DNA of 64,000 nucleotides from positions 2,542,001 to 2,606,000 of the forward strand of contig JAZARR010000171.1 in assembly GCA_037389465.1 (NCBI GenBank), read 5' to 3'. The notes below the pieces were generated by a model, which did no database searches, was not told the DNA's origin, and saw only the letters and a program-made list of their open reading frames with translations. The translations under genes and the position numbers were made by a program. The DNA comes from Baylisascaris procyonis (Eukaryota > Nematoda > Chromadorea > Rhabditida > Ascarididae). Within the stretch, counting starts at the first letter, position 1. Every line of letters starts with the position of its first letter. Positions 25,256 to 37,801 of the stretch are shown one piece after another.

Positions 25256-28200
25256 ATGTCTCTTAGTATGACGATATTCCAATTAGTCGCCCTTCTCATC
25301 CTTGTTTCTAGCTCCGGTAAGTAATCTTTTTTGACTCTCATTGACTCCGCTTCGTAGATTTCCTCATCAATATTTACATAGTGTAAAATTTGCTCTTATA
25401 GAGGTTTACTTCTTTTTAAATACTTTCTATTAATTTTGTTCGATTAATTTCTAAAAAACACCCACAAATTTACTCGACAATATAACCGTCAACGAAAAAA
25501 AAAAACAATTCCTTATTTCCTTCAATCACTACATTTTCCTTGAGTGATTCTTTAGAACGATAGAAATCTTTGATATCTGCATAATTCTAATTTCGATTCG
25601 ACAATATTTAGAGGTTATATAGCAAATACTCTACGTTATGCAGCCTTTAGTTTTTGTGAAAATTTATGCTCCCAATAAATGAGAGCATAACATTTATTTG
25701 AACATCATGATGCATATTTAATTCCCTGTTCAGCCTATGGAATCGAATGTCCACAAGTTCGGAACGCCATGTTCGATGCTGCAAGTCGTGCTGCCATCGT
25801 TAACAGACATAACGAATTAAGATCAATGCTTGCTCATGGAATTGTCACCGGCAAGGATGGTAAACCTCTGAAAGCAGGAAAAAATATCTATCAATTGGTA
25901 GTTCATCCTTCTTGTCGTCTTTTGCTTATCCGCCATTTGAGATGCTCTTTGAGTGCTTCATTCTAATACTTCCCGAAAAGATTTACTTCTTTCTCTTTTA
26001 ATGCCGTCATAACAATTTATTTTTTTCTGCACTTATTTGTATATTAATTGCAGTTGATTAAATTATTCGAAATAACGGAGGCGCCAAATTTTCTACTTTT
26101 TCTTTGTCGTCTGTACAATTTTCACATTTGCCGCTGCGCTGTTTATTGTCTTCTAACGTGCAGATGCATTTTTTTTTCCGAACTCTTGAGACCATGACGA
26201 TCATAGGAAGGAATATAGGTGATAGTTACAGGAAGAGTGATAGGGTGGAGCCATTTACAAATCACAGCTAATACAATTCATGCATTCATATGAGGTAATT
26301 ATTTAATGAATCCAAAATTGAGTGAATTATCGCAACATTGGATAAAAGTAGAATGAATAATAACAAGCCAAGTTTTTCATTCTAAATGTGCTTCAGAGTG
26401 TGCAATCGAAAGCAGAAGCAAAAAATCCCACATAACCAACTTTATTTCAGCAATGGGATTGTGATCTCGAGAACAAGGCACAGAAATGGGCTGACTTATG
26501 CTTCTTCGAGCATTCACCTCTACCTTATCGTGACGCTGGAGAGAACCTCTATGAATATTTCACCACGGAAGAGATAGGTTCTGTCGGTAGGTTTATTGAT
26601 GAATTTTTACTAGAGGAGTTTTGATGAATAGCCTAGAGACTTGAAAACCATTGCCAGCAGCGTATCAAGGAGGATAGCATAACATGCGCGTTTACATCCG
26701 GCTCACCTGATCAACCGCCTTCATGCAAAAAAAAGTATGCGAAAAACAGCTTCACATCTCAATTAATCGCATCATCTGCAAAAATTTTGTGCAAAAGATT
26801 CTTTTTTCGACCAGAACGTACAATGGATTGGGATGGATTGGAATACTTTGACAAATCTGCCGTAAGAGCACCAATGTGTCTACAAATATCGACAGCGTAT
26901 GAGGGATAAGTTTATGATAAGTGTATGCGTTCCCATCAAAAACTACATCTGGCAGTGCTATCTCCCAAATGCCGACAAAAAAATGACAGTGTCGGACTGT
27001 ATGTTAGTGACTGAGTGTTTTTAAAGGCATTGCTATGAACTACATTTTGCTTACTGTCGTGCGTATTCAGTTTACCGTCAAAGCATAGATTCATACAATC
27101 ATATTTGTACTTATTTACTTTTTGAAAATATTTTACAAAAACATTTAGGCATTTCTCCAACATCTCAATATGAGCAGTTACTTAGAATTTAATCATCGAC
27201 AACTTAATATTTCTCGATCATTGAATTCATATTCACTTTTCATTGTTCCATGACCTGCAAATAATTTTTCCTTCATTCTGTTGGCTTCAGTATTTTGGAG
27301 GAAGGGATGGCGAATTCTATCAATCGTATAAGAAGTGGCCAGGATTCTGCCAATCATAGAAGAGTTGACCAGAGTTATGTAAATCCTGAAAGATTCTGAA
27401 AGAAAGAAATGGTGTTGAAAGAAGTGACTAAGATTCGATCAAATATAAGAAGGGGAATGTGAACAGAACTCTAAGCAAGATTTGTTTCGCAACCCCAACA
27501 ATTTCATCATTAATATTTCGCAAGGTACTCCATGTACTCGATTATGTGTATATGTGATAATGATATCGATGATTGTTGAATAATTCAATGATAGTCGGAT
27601 GAAAAGATTTAACGCAAGTAGGGAAATTTCAACGTGACACTTTATCCGCATAGTCTTGTCGGAGATCGTTGATGAAGGACCTGAGTCGACTTCAGGCTTG
27701 AGCCTGTGCTGCGCCTTAAACCTTTCACTGACGCGTTTAAGAATTGCTTGTTTTAAGAATGGAATACTATCGAAGCAATCAACTCATGGTGGTCAGAGGT
27801 GAAACACTACGATGTCAGTAGCAACCCGTCGAATAAATTCACTTTATCGGTACTTGAAGAGGCTGGCCATTGGAGCCAAGTAAGTACTTAGTATACTTAA
27901 ACTAATAGGCAGTAAAAAACTGAATTAATAGTTAAAATTAATAGTTAAAATAATTAAATAACTTGAAAGCTGCATATTCTATTTATAGAATAAAAAGAGG
28001 GTTCCCAAAAAAAAAGAACTGCAGTGATAAAAATATGTTACATTTGATGGAAAAGTATTGTGTTGATGTGTTGTAATTTTGTTGAAAATCGCATAATAGA
28101 GAGAATTGATGTTAACATTTCGCTATTATTGCTAAATGCGTTATAGAAATGTTCGCTATTTCATTCATAAATTGAAGACATAACAATACATTTGGCAAGT

Positions 28201-29671
28201 GTGTCAACAACTCAAAACATTATGAATCGCAAATATCGAAACATTTTATCAAATCGTTTCACTTCGTCGATATGAAATGTATATAGATCATATGCATATA
28301 TAATCGCTAGCGAATATGCCTGAGAGGATTTGCAAATTTCCGCGGATAACTTCATTATGCAATGAGAAATTTTAAGAAATATTCAAAAATCCATTATTTG
28401 CTATCGAAAGGACTATTAAAAATGATCCAAACATATAAGTGCGATTATCAAAGTTGATAGATGAATGAATTATAATTCGAAGACACAGAAATCTTTTCGC
28501 CAATCGAAGAAAATTTCACAACTTTACTGAGAAATAACTCATCACTGAAGTTTTTGAAACTCGTGATATGAAAATTTTGTGACAAAAAATAATTTAGTAA
28601 CGAGGATTTAGTGAGGAAAAAAACCCAACAGATTCTTTGTCGCTTTCATAAAAAAAAGATACGGATAAACGTTGATGTGAGAAATCCTGGGACTCTACGT
28701 TCGATCTAATTCGCCAAGATTAAAACTGTCTGCGTTGAGCTAGCTGTGTGCAAACCGCAAAAAGCGAAGCATCATAAATGGATTAAACCAGTGGAAGTTT
28801 TCTTATAAGGAACGAATATTCAGAGAGTTATAAATCTAATGACCTGTGTACCTTCAGAGCGTATCATTTGAGGTGTGCATCGAACTGCGAGAATTTAAAT
28901 ATGCATCGAACATCTTAAGCATAGACAGTTAGTTGCATATGCAATTTGTAAGTGCATTCCCGCAAATTGAAAAAAAATTCGAAAGCATCACTTTCAAAGA
29001 ATTTGATTCACTCAATATCAGTGCTTTATCACAAAAATATGATTATTTGCTGGTATCATATCGTATTTATCATAAATGAATTTGCAGCAAGCATGGGGTG
29101 AAACAACGTTGGTTGGATGTGGCGCAAGTAATTGCACATCGTTGACATGGAATAGTATGATAGTGGTTTGCCATTATCGCGTCTAGTAAGCAAAACATCT
29201 TTTTCTTTCATATTCATCTCTAGTTTCACTTTTTTTTCGGTTTTTTAAAAGAAATTTTCAGGATTATTAAAATATAATATTAGGTTTTTAGCATCTTTAT
29301 TAGAAGACAAGTTAATTTTCTTAAAATAGTGATTATCCATCAAATATGAATGAATGTTTCATACTCGGGAGGTTGAAATGACCAATGATGATAAATTTCT
29401 TGCGAGTAGGAGCCTATTAAATGATGAAGTCACTTGACTTCGAATTAAAAGGGCGATTGAACAGTGAAATATTAACTAATTATTTGAAAAAAAATCAACG
29501 AATATTGGACCTACGAATATTGGCAGTTATTGTGCACATAAATAAACATGTTTCAGTGGCAACGTACTGGATAAGCCGATTTTCGAGTGGGGTGACGGTT
29601 GCAACAAAGATTCAGATTGTACCACCTATGAAGGATCGAGATGCAATGTTACTACAAAACTTTGCATGTGA
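25256..29671 (+). CDS. Secreted CAP/SCP-domain protein (Ancylostoma-secreted-protein / venom-allergen-like family), complete
   Basis: Six exons, 25256-25316, 25734-25897, 26451-26586, 27776-27879, 29088-29185 and 29557-29671, join in phase to 225 codons plus TGA. Residues 1-21 form a signal peptide (hydrophobic TIFQLVALLILVSSSA). The single CAP domain follows with HNELRSMLAHG, WDCDLENKAQKWAD, CFFEHS, AGENLYE, SWWSE, AGHWSQ and VVCHYR. The four cavity residues of the CAP tetrad are all present: His96, Glu106, Glu128, His152. A C-terminal Cys-rich tail (GNVLDKPIF... to LCM) resembles the hookworm ASP end. Ten cysteines and two N-glycosylation sequons (Asn170, Asn218) fit an extracellular protein. 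Molecular activity of nematode CAP proteins is not settled; roles in host interaction or lipid binding are known for some relatives. All introns are GT-AG; two are over 1 kb. No promoter motif recognised. Confidence 0.95.
27297..27460. repeat. Degenerate tandem repeat in CAP gene intron 3
   Basis: Units of roughly 35-45 bases, each containing GATTCT...CAAT...ATAAGAAG or ATAGAAGAG, follow one another with much divergence. No coding content seen. Confidence 0.45.
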
Positions 29672-30860
29672 ATTATGAATATCGTATTTGCATTCATATC
29701 ATCAAAGCCATTTTTATATTTGCTGCATTTGAACAGAGTTTGTGGCTCATAGCTCTATGAAACAGGCTTCGCTGAAGTTCCAAGCAAATCTCATCTATCG
29801 TTCTATATTGTGGATCAGTTGCTTCCGCAATTTTGGTGGATGTAACACGAAATGGAGGTGGTAGTCATTCATGACGCCGTCTTATGTATAACACGTTCTT
29901 TTCCCAGCCACAGCAAGCTACAAGTTGTGTTGTTGACTCTCACATATGGAGGTTGCGACGCAAAGGTTACCGTTTTTGGTATCTCACTTGTCTTCGTATT
30001 TACTGATTTGAATGCAGTGCGATTGTGTTTCGACAATACACGACCATAATGGTCTTTATGCAATACCCTTAAGTGATGCGGCCGTTATATCGATAATGCA
30101 TAAAAGTCGAATTATTATGGGTTGAGATCATCGTCTATTTCACTCACCATGTGGTACCATCAACATCCGAATTTCATTCTTCTAACATAGATCAACCATT
30201 TGCGAATCGACTGATCTCCAATGAATAAGCCGAAGAAGAGAAATAAAGAATAGCGAAAGTTTAAATTTAATAAAATGGTAGAAGTTTCAAAGTTTTCATC
30301 CGTGTTATACCTGAGAAAGAACACCTACACAGCCACAAAAATCATCTAGGAGGTCATTCGACATTACTTCTCCACAACGTAGAAAAATCATGCTGTGCAC
30401 AATAGGCAGTCTTATGTGTATAGCAAATAGCTTTTGCAGTAATAGGAGTTGGCGGAATTGTTTGACTTGATAGATGATGAATTGATCTTCTCTTATTTTT
30501 GAGAAGTTATCCATTATTTTTCTCGAAAAATTCACAAAATATCATTCAAAGAAAATTTATCTCATTTTTCCCCTTTGTTCATTTCAAACCTTTTTTTTTG
30601 TCAGCCAAAAATGCATGAATTTCATCATGGAATGATTATGAAATGAAAACGAATCAAGTGGAAACAATATTTAGAGGAAGTGAAGCTTTCTCTTTAAAAA
30701 TCAAAAAAAAAGGATGACAAAATGTTTCTCTATTAAACAAATATGAATCATATTTAATCAATGACAATTTTATTCACAGTTTTTTCTAACTTTAACTTTA
30801 TTCGAAATAATTTATCTGTCGCCTACGTTGCAACAATGATTTGAACAGAATGATGGATGT

Positions 30861-31233
30861 GCCCAACTGTTGGAAGTAGCCTACCTACTGCCAACATCAT
30901 TGCGGCATTTCGACTGCGTGTCGTAACGATGTTGGCAATACGGTAGCCAAACGCAGGCGATCTACAGAATTGCACAAGTTGCTACAATTGTCTCTGCGAT
31001 TGCTATTATTGCGTCCGTCTGCTTCTCTGCGCATTTGAACCCAGGCGCTGTTATGACTACAAGATGGTGTACCCACTACAAGATGGTGTGGCCAAGATGG
31101 TCGATGGTACTGTCGATTACTTTGGAGAAAAGAGTGTTGTCGAGGATGCATCTGGCACTCAGACGTCATTGAGTTCCATGGCGCTTAGACGGAATCGCTT
31201 GATCAATATTTATTGTAATATTCAATGACTGCC
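30861..31233 (+). other. Possible degraded coding sequence, unidentified
   Basis: GC-richer than its surroundings. One plus-strand frame encodes a strongly hydrophobic segment (YRIAQVATIVSAIAIIASVC), the next frame continues with a soluble acidic stretch (DGVAKMVDGTVDYFGEK) and ends at 31,229. The two cannot be joined by an obvious GT-AG intron, which suggests a frameshifted relic. A 15-base direct repeat, ACTACAAGATGGTGT, occurs twice near 31,065-31,090. A 91-codon minus-strand frame over the same bases has unnatural composition and is likely the shadow. The hydrophobic part is loosely like the N-terminus of cuticle collagens, but no Gly-X-Y repeats follow. Confidence 0.25.
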
Positions 31234-32072
31234 TTCAAATAAAATTTTTTAGAACTTTCCTAAACGATCTAATACTCGTAGAGTTACATCTCCATCAACA
31301 ACACACTATTACTTCTGGGTCACCCTGCATATTGATCATGTACACTTCCATATTGACCTAAACTGTGATCGACAAAATTTTAAAAAAAGAACAGAAGGTG
31401 ATCAAAGAAGAGATCAATTAATATGAGTTAATAAACACGTGACGCTAAATCTGCAAACCCTATAGGAAAAAAACATTTAGAAAAACCTGCAGTTGGCTAA
31501 TGTAATGTTAACAGAAGATAGCATAATAGTGGAATATACCGACAAGATGCAACAGATGATTTTTAGTGTAACATAAGTTGAGGTATAAAATGCTAATGTT
31601 TCAAAAGTGAATTCATCTCTTTATGCCAATAGAACAGCACCGAAAATATCAAGAAGAACGCCAGGTTGGCATGTTAGAAAATGATAAAAGCGAGATGTGT
31701 AAAAAGAAACCGCTTAGAAGCAAATTATCTACTACTGAGTTGAAATTCGCATATTGCTGTGTTGGCCGTCCTTTGCAAAAGACGAAAAAAAAGCAAAATT
31801 CGTAGAACTTCAACTTCGTCGAGATTATTTGTTATGAGCATATTTCTTTGCTTCATCAGTTGTCAATATTGTTTTTGCAAGGAAATGAAAAAATCTAAGG
31901 TTGAGGAAAGTTAAGACATTGATATTAGAGATACTCGGTGTGTAAGCAGCTAATCTCCCGAAAAGAATGTTATCGCTGATAGAAATTGATAAATGCACAG
32001 AGGCCAAGTTTTTAAATTATCGCATAGTGAAAGAACAGTCCTAATGGTAACTCTTGTTGCCCATGCACAATG

Positions 32073-32689
32073 ACAGACGATCTCATGTCTGCGTACATTA
32101 GTCAGAGCATTCTTTCGTTCATTTTCCCAGCGTGAGCACGCCAACGCAGCGACGATAACTCATTTGACAGATGTCAATCGTTTTCTACAACTGGTGCTAC
32201 AGTCAAGATCGTCTTCAAACCTCGCAAGGCAAGCAACTCATCGGCAGAATTGTAAGGGACCCCGTGTGGAAGAATCCTTGCTGAGATGTCAACCTGATAG
32301 AAGTCCACTCCAAAATCAGTTGAAAAGGATGCTTTAAAAATATGATTCACGTATCATATGCACGATCGTTGTAGCCATCAGAATCATTATAGAAATCTGA
32401 TGTTCCTCCTCGCCAGCGAAACCGTTGAGATACTTCAATGTCACAAAAACATTTTCAGCGATTTATTAATTTCAGAGCTTGAACTTATCATTGCGCTTTT
32501 GCGAACACATTGCCACAGCTTCCGTAGGAAGTTCAACTTTATCAACTGTGAAATGACTTGCAAAATTTCAGAACGTGTAGCCTCGATGCTGGCTTGCCAT
32601 CTTTCAATATCTAATAAGCGATGAAGTGCATAGTGTGTATTCTTCGAATGCTTATGACAAATTCTCTTGGTGTTTTGATTTGCTTATAA
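32073..32689. other. ORF-dense island, strand and product undetermined
   Basis: Open frames with coding-like composition exist on both strands. Plus: an 87-codon stop-free run ending at 32,334 (contains HLTDVNRFLQLVLQ), then an ATG frame 32,358-32,624. Minus: an 80-codon run 32,689-32,448 (contains HRLLDIERWQASIEATRSEI) and, after a good CTTCTATCAG acceptor near 32,300, a stretch reading ARILPHGVPYNSADELLALR to a TGA near 32,178. I cannot decide between strands and recognise no family. It may be a small gene, a decayed gene or only a stop-poor patch. Confidence 0.25.
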
Positions 32690-33832
32690 ACAGCGCAGGA
32701 TGGAAATTACTGTCGGTCGCATTTGCACGGAAATTGTTCGTTAATTATTGCTGGTTGCATATTCTTCGAACTCACTAGTACTCGCAAATAGCGCAATGTA
32801 GTGCGACTCGTATTTTATCAACATTACCAGTCGTTAGAGGTCTTCACTATTGATGTCGTGATTTGTGTGCTAATAGAAGTAGTACTTGCTTTCCACCATC
32901 ATAAATTTCACTGGTACCAATCTATAGTTCAGGAACGCATAAAATTCTGGCGTTCACGAAATATTACGAAAGACTGATTGTGCTAAAATATGTAGTGCTT
33001 TCATAGCGTATATGCTTAGCGGTACATGCATGTTAATCGTTCTTTGTATGTACAATTTTACACAACTCGATAAACATTTATATTTTCGCATTCGATTTCA
33101 TTATTATTTCATGAAACACGTAACTTATATTGTCTAATATATGAAAACAATACTTGGTAATGAATTCATTGCATCATTCACGGTTATCACGCTCTGCAAT
33201 TAGCACTATTCATTTCATGTGATGACCGTTAAATAAGATTTTATGTAGTGCAAAAGAAGCTCTTAATGTGAAACGAATAAGAACTATGAGATGAGATGTC
33301 ATATGCATACGACCACGTGGTTAATTAGCTCATGATTGAAATACAACACGCAAATACGGGTTCAAAATGGGTCATGCGCCCGTAATTATAAAACGGTTTT
33401 CTACAAATTTAAGACCATAGATTTTCACTCATGTTACTATGAGTTATATGGCAAGTCAAGGATGGGTGAAATGCATCCAATAGGGCAACCTAGGAGTGAA
33501 TTAAAGCAGTTAAGTTCACATATCTCAGCGATGGTTTAAATTGTCATTTGATCAATGAAAGATCCACTGGCACTCGTTTGACGGTTGCCTCGCATTTCTT
33601 GTGTGAACAATGTGAATCTATTCTCACACCTCCTGCCATATGTGGAAGAGATCGTGGTTTGCCAATATTACATCGTGATTTAGATGCATAATATTCAAAT
33701 GATTCTTAATCTAGATGTTGAAATTTGAATATCGTCCTGCGTGAGTGTTATAATTATTACAAAGTTTATATGCAGTAATAAAGAGCAATAATATATTGTC
33801 GTTTATGTGAAAGAATTGTCGAAAAGAGCGAA

Positions 33833-36800
33833 TTATCCCATCCAGCGATGTTTCCAAATGCTGAGGTATGCAGTTGTTGTGGGAATAGAATTTTCCACTT
33901 TTCTATGAGTACAAAAGAGATTTCTTTGGAAGAAACGATAAATTCGTTTGCGGAAAGGAGCGACAAAATAAAGTGCAATAAACGGATGAGCACATGGTTC
34001 CCAGTTGAATAACATCGCTGCTATTGTTGCATACTCGTGTACCGAGATTTTAGCCACCGTTAGTATGATCAATAAAATCACTGGCAATATCACAAGAAGT
34101 AACGGTAGAAGTGCCTGAAATGTTTCACTTATTTTTAAATTTCGACAACGAAAACAATGGAGAGATATGTAAAATATGGTTGCGTTATAAACTGTTAGCG
34201 ATGGCATATATAACACGCTTTGTGTTATAAATGCGTTATGGGGCTTCATGAAAATGCCCTTAAACGCTTGCTGCAGAGATGTCTAAATCAGATCAAAAAC
34301 ACAAAAAAAAAATATTCACGATATTAAAAGACACCTGCAATAGCATAACGACAACAAGCTGTTTTCGTAAACGTCGAGTTTTCTCGCTGATATTTATATG
34401 CGTTTGTTCCATCCAAATCTTTACAGCTGTGAAAATAATAATTACATAGGTAGCTGTAATCACGCATAAGGCGACAAGTGCACCTGCTACTTGTCCGAAT
34501 GGAAATGCTATACACTGAAAATCAAAATGTTTTAACAGCATCAACATTTTTTTCTCATTTCTTCGATGTGAAACAACCTTTATGCAAGAAAATCATATGG
34601 AGACTGATTGCATTAGATTATTAGAATTTGTCAAGTATCTTAAATAGTTTAGTTAAGCCAATGAGAATGGAGCATCTGATCATGTGAATTCTTAATTTGC
34701 ACCGATTTTTGGACATAATTTAGATGCTTTAATATTTAGCATTGCTGAAGTTGCCAATATTTTCTTTTATTTCCATACGAATGTGGGGCACTGAGGGAAG
34801 AAAAGGAAAAGAATATCGAGGAAAGAAAAAGATACGAAGCCCAAGGAAACATTGCAACGCATTTATATCAACTAATTAAACTAGTTCTTTATTTCAGTGC
34901 TTAAAACAGCCAAGTCTAGAGTCCATAATCGCACCCCAAATCGCGAACAAATGTGACCCTTAATGAGCCATCGTTGTGCGAGATTGGGCAAGTTCACCAT
35001 TCCACAAATTTTCAACTATTTTCACTCAAGATGTTCATTTTTCACCTTCATGTTATGCATTTTCAAAAGTTGTGTTTCGAGTGCTTCACACTCATATCAC
35101 ACTTCAAATACGTTTGCATTTGATATGGAAGTATATTTACCAATGATGTGGTAGGACCAATATTGTGCCATCGATGTGTAAATTTTGAAAATCTCTACTG
35201 CTGACAGCGTTTTACCTAATAAATCCATTATGAAAATTGGCATCAAACATACAGGTAAGAAGATGGCAGATAAAATGTTAGCGGCTTTATAAACTAAAAC
35301 TCCAGCACCTGAGGTCTTTAAAGCATCACCAACAATGCTTCATTAGTCCCATCACATTAAAAGATATATTATCCTCCCCATTAGTTTATATGGCTCTGTA
35401 CTGAAAGTTACACTGCTGTGGCAGTGCTTTGTATTGCTAACAAAAAAAGCGACTACTTACGCCTCGTTTAAGCGCGAAAATGCGTGCCGTTTTGTCAAAA
35501 AGTGTAGCAAGTTCGCTATTATTATCTGCTTCGAATTGTAATATTGTCGAAACACTCACAAATATTCCCAATAAAGATGCGATAGCGCAATATATAACAG
35601 CACCTCGAGTTGTAAAAATAACTTGTATCAATTTACCGCTGAAATACACATTCTGTAGTGCAATTAAACGATAACTGTATATAATGATAATAATGTTAAT
35701 TGATGCATCGAATCACATACACAAGAAAACTGATATTGCACGATTGATTAATGATGAAAAATCAATGTGCCATTATTGTTATACATTCATTTACAGTAGT
35801 ACTTCCTGCAAAATTACAGTGATTTTACAATTTCCTTTAGTAACTTATAATGCATCGTGATGAATCAGAACAAAGTTGAGTATGGTGAACATGTTATCCA
35901 CGGTACAGATCAAAAACTCTGATTTTGGTAGGCTGGAATCGCTGGTGAAAAAAGCCAAGAAAATGAAAAGGAAGCATTGGAAAATGCTGATAAGATAGTA
36001 GAAGATTTGGATGGAACACACCGAAACTAAAAGACTGCAAATTTGAAAGGTAGAAAAATACAAGCTGTTTGTGTTTTTCATACAACAACTGTGCCACGCC
36101 TTCACGGCGAACTGCCTATTCATCTCTTAAGCTTCTCAAATCCCCTTAAATCAGTAATCGCCTCATCTTTCAAATCTAATTGACCTCGATTAGTGAAAAT
36201 AGCCGATAAATAAAGACATTTGCACGTACACATATGGGGCAACGTAAAAACGATTGGATATAAATAATGTCGTTAAACACGAACAATATTATGTATAAAA
36301 TTCGCTTGAAATGCATCAATGCGACATTCCCTATAAAAATATTTATATAATCATGCAGTAATAAAATAACTGAGTGAAACTGGTAGTTCCCATGGCGAAA
36401 AGCCACTAAATTTTCCGAGCGCTGTTCAAATGAGTACGCACAATCGTCGTCTCTATGTTTTTGGGTATGCACGAATGTGAAGGTATGTGTGTATGCGTGT
36501 CTGCTTTGTCTGTGTATATGCGCGCAAGTGTGTTTGTGTAGGTTTGTTGTTTAAACTATGGGTACCGCACATATTCTATGAGTAAATGTGAACGTATGTC
36601 TATACAATAAATTCGTGATTGATGCTTAGAGCAAGTTGAATGAATGCGAAAGTACTCACCTGCATATCAGTGCATAGCGAAAAGTGAAAATCACTTGAAG
36701 TAAAATAATATTGGAGATCGATAAAAAAGTATACACCATATACAATGCGGAAGAAATAACTTCGTGGGAGGCCGCGAAGATACCCATCTCTATGATATAT

Positions 36801-37801
36801 AGTTCCCCATTTGCCTCGTATATCGCCTGGAATGAATATGATTCAACTTCTTTTCAATCGTTATCACCGCAGAAAATATATTCTGGGGTCAATCCCACTA
36901 GGAAAGTTCTCACCTACTGCATTACGCACCGATGGCATACTTAACTGTAAACGTCACCCTTCTATTCGGTCTGAGGTAGTGCCGCTACCTCGAGAATACT
37001 AAGCTATTGTCGGCAATGCAAATTATCGAGGTGGAAAATCATAAGCGGAGCCCACCTATGATGAAAGTAATGCAATGTGATCTCATCAACAAAATGAACA
37101 TCTTATAAAACTTTCGCTATTATTTAAATTCTAAAATTCTTTCACTTTTTTAAAAAATACCCCAGAGGAATACTAAGAAAGTGGCATCAGTTTGAAATTT
37201 ATAACATACGACAAAAAAAATTTTTAATTCCTTATGGGATTTCATTGCTATTGCCCTCTTCAGATGCGTCATGACAGTTTTATTTTTCACAGTGTATTAC
37301 GGTGTGCACCTATAATATTGTCTACAGCAGTTGATGTGCGATAATTTCATATCAGCCTATTGTTCTTATTTCTCTCCAATCTTCTATTACTTTGTGGTCT
37401 TTTTACCGTCCCACTAATCATTTGATGTATTTTATATAAAAGTTTAAGAGAAGGTTTCAGGCTTATATTCAAGCCAATTTATAGTAGTGTAAAACAATTG
37501 TGACTTAAACATAACCGAAATTTTCGACTTATTTTCTAGATTTTCTATATCCAATATTATTGAAAGATATCCGTTCTAAAAACTCATTGTAATTCATTCA
37601 ACATACCGTAACAATTAGCGAAAGTGTTGCGCAAATGAGGATTTCGATTAAGGATTGTGCAGCAAGCACCCAGCGATATCTTCGTATTTCCGTGATTCTC
37701 GTTGTAAAAGTTAGATAAATAACCAAAAGATTAGGCAGAATGCATAAAACAGTTGTCAGATGCGTATTGATCGTATTCAACAATGAAAACGACACCATCA
37801 T
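33833..37801 (-). CDS. Seven-transmembrane chemoreceptor, Str-type serpentine receptor, complete
   Basis: Five exons, 37801-37607, 36826-36660, 35638-35461, 34514-34335 and 34114-33833, join with matching phases to 333 residues, the normal length for this nematode chemoreceptor superfamily. Membrane segments by eye: about residues 14-34, 44-66, 92-113, 134-157, 186-210, 232-259 and 267-291. Family marks include FRYALI at the end of segment 3 (cf. hFiYRY), EKTRRLRKQL before segment 6 and the P-F-I-A-L-Y-F...F-R-K-R end of segment 7. Such receptors detect odorants or host cues in the ciliated endings of sensory neurons. All introns are GT-AG, the third using TTTCAG|C rather than a nearby CTACAG because only that keeps phase. 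Family is confident; Str versus the sister Srd group is less so. Confidence 0.9.
35216..35308 (-). other. Decoy exon-like segment inside a chemoreceptor intron
   Basis: A 93-base block bounded by CCTCAG and G|gtaaaa encodes a membrane-like stretch (ILSAIFLPVCLMPIFIMDLL) resembling segment 6 of the same receptor family. Its phases are 1-1, whereas the surrounding junction is phase 0. Inclusion would bring in a TAG after four codons. Best read as a relic of a duplicated receptor exon, or a splice decoy. Confidence 0.3.

Larger units (their letters stand above)
29672..33832. other. Convergent intergenic region with two unidentified higher-GC islands
   Basis: About 4.2 kb between the 3' ends of the CAP gene (plus) and the chemoreceptor gene (minus). 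Most is AT-rich and featureless. Two stretches stand out by base composition and lack of stops: 30,861-31,233 and 32,073-32,689 (separate entries). A 60-codon frame starting with ATG at 31,623 is Lys/Glu-rich but has no supporting splice or family evidence. Confidence 0.6.

Noticed and set aside
30997..31060. HLNPGAV in one frame, reminiscent of the aquaporin NPA loop
   Set aside because: It lacks the second NPA loop and the remaining helices; the frame is short and broken, so the match is probably chance.
34324..34515. Alternative frame of chemoreceptor exon 4
   Set aside because: It is open but hydrophilic; only the other frame gives segment 5 and matches the neighbouring exon phases.
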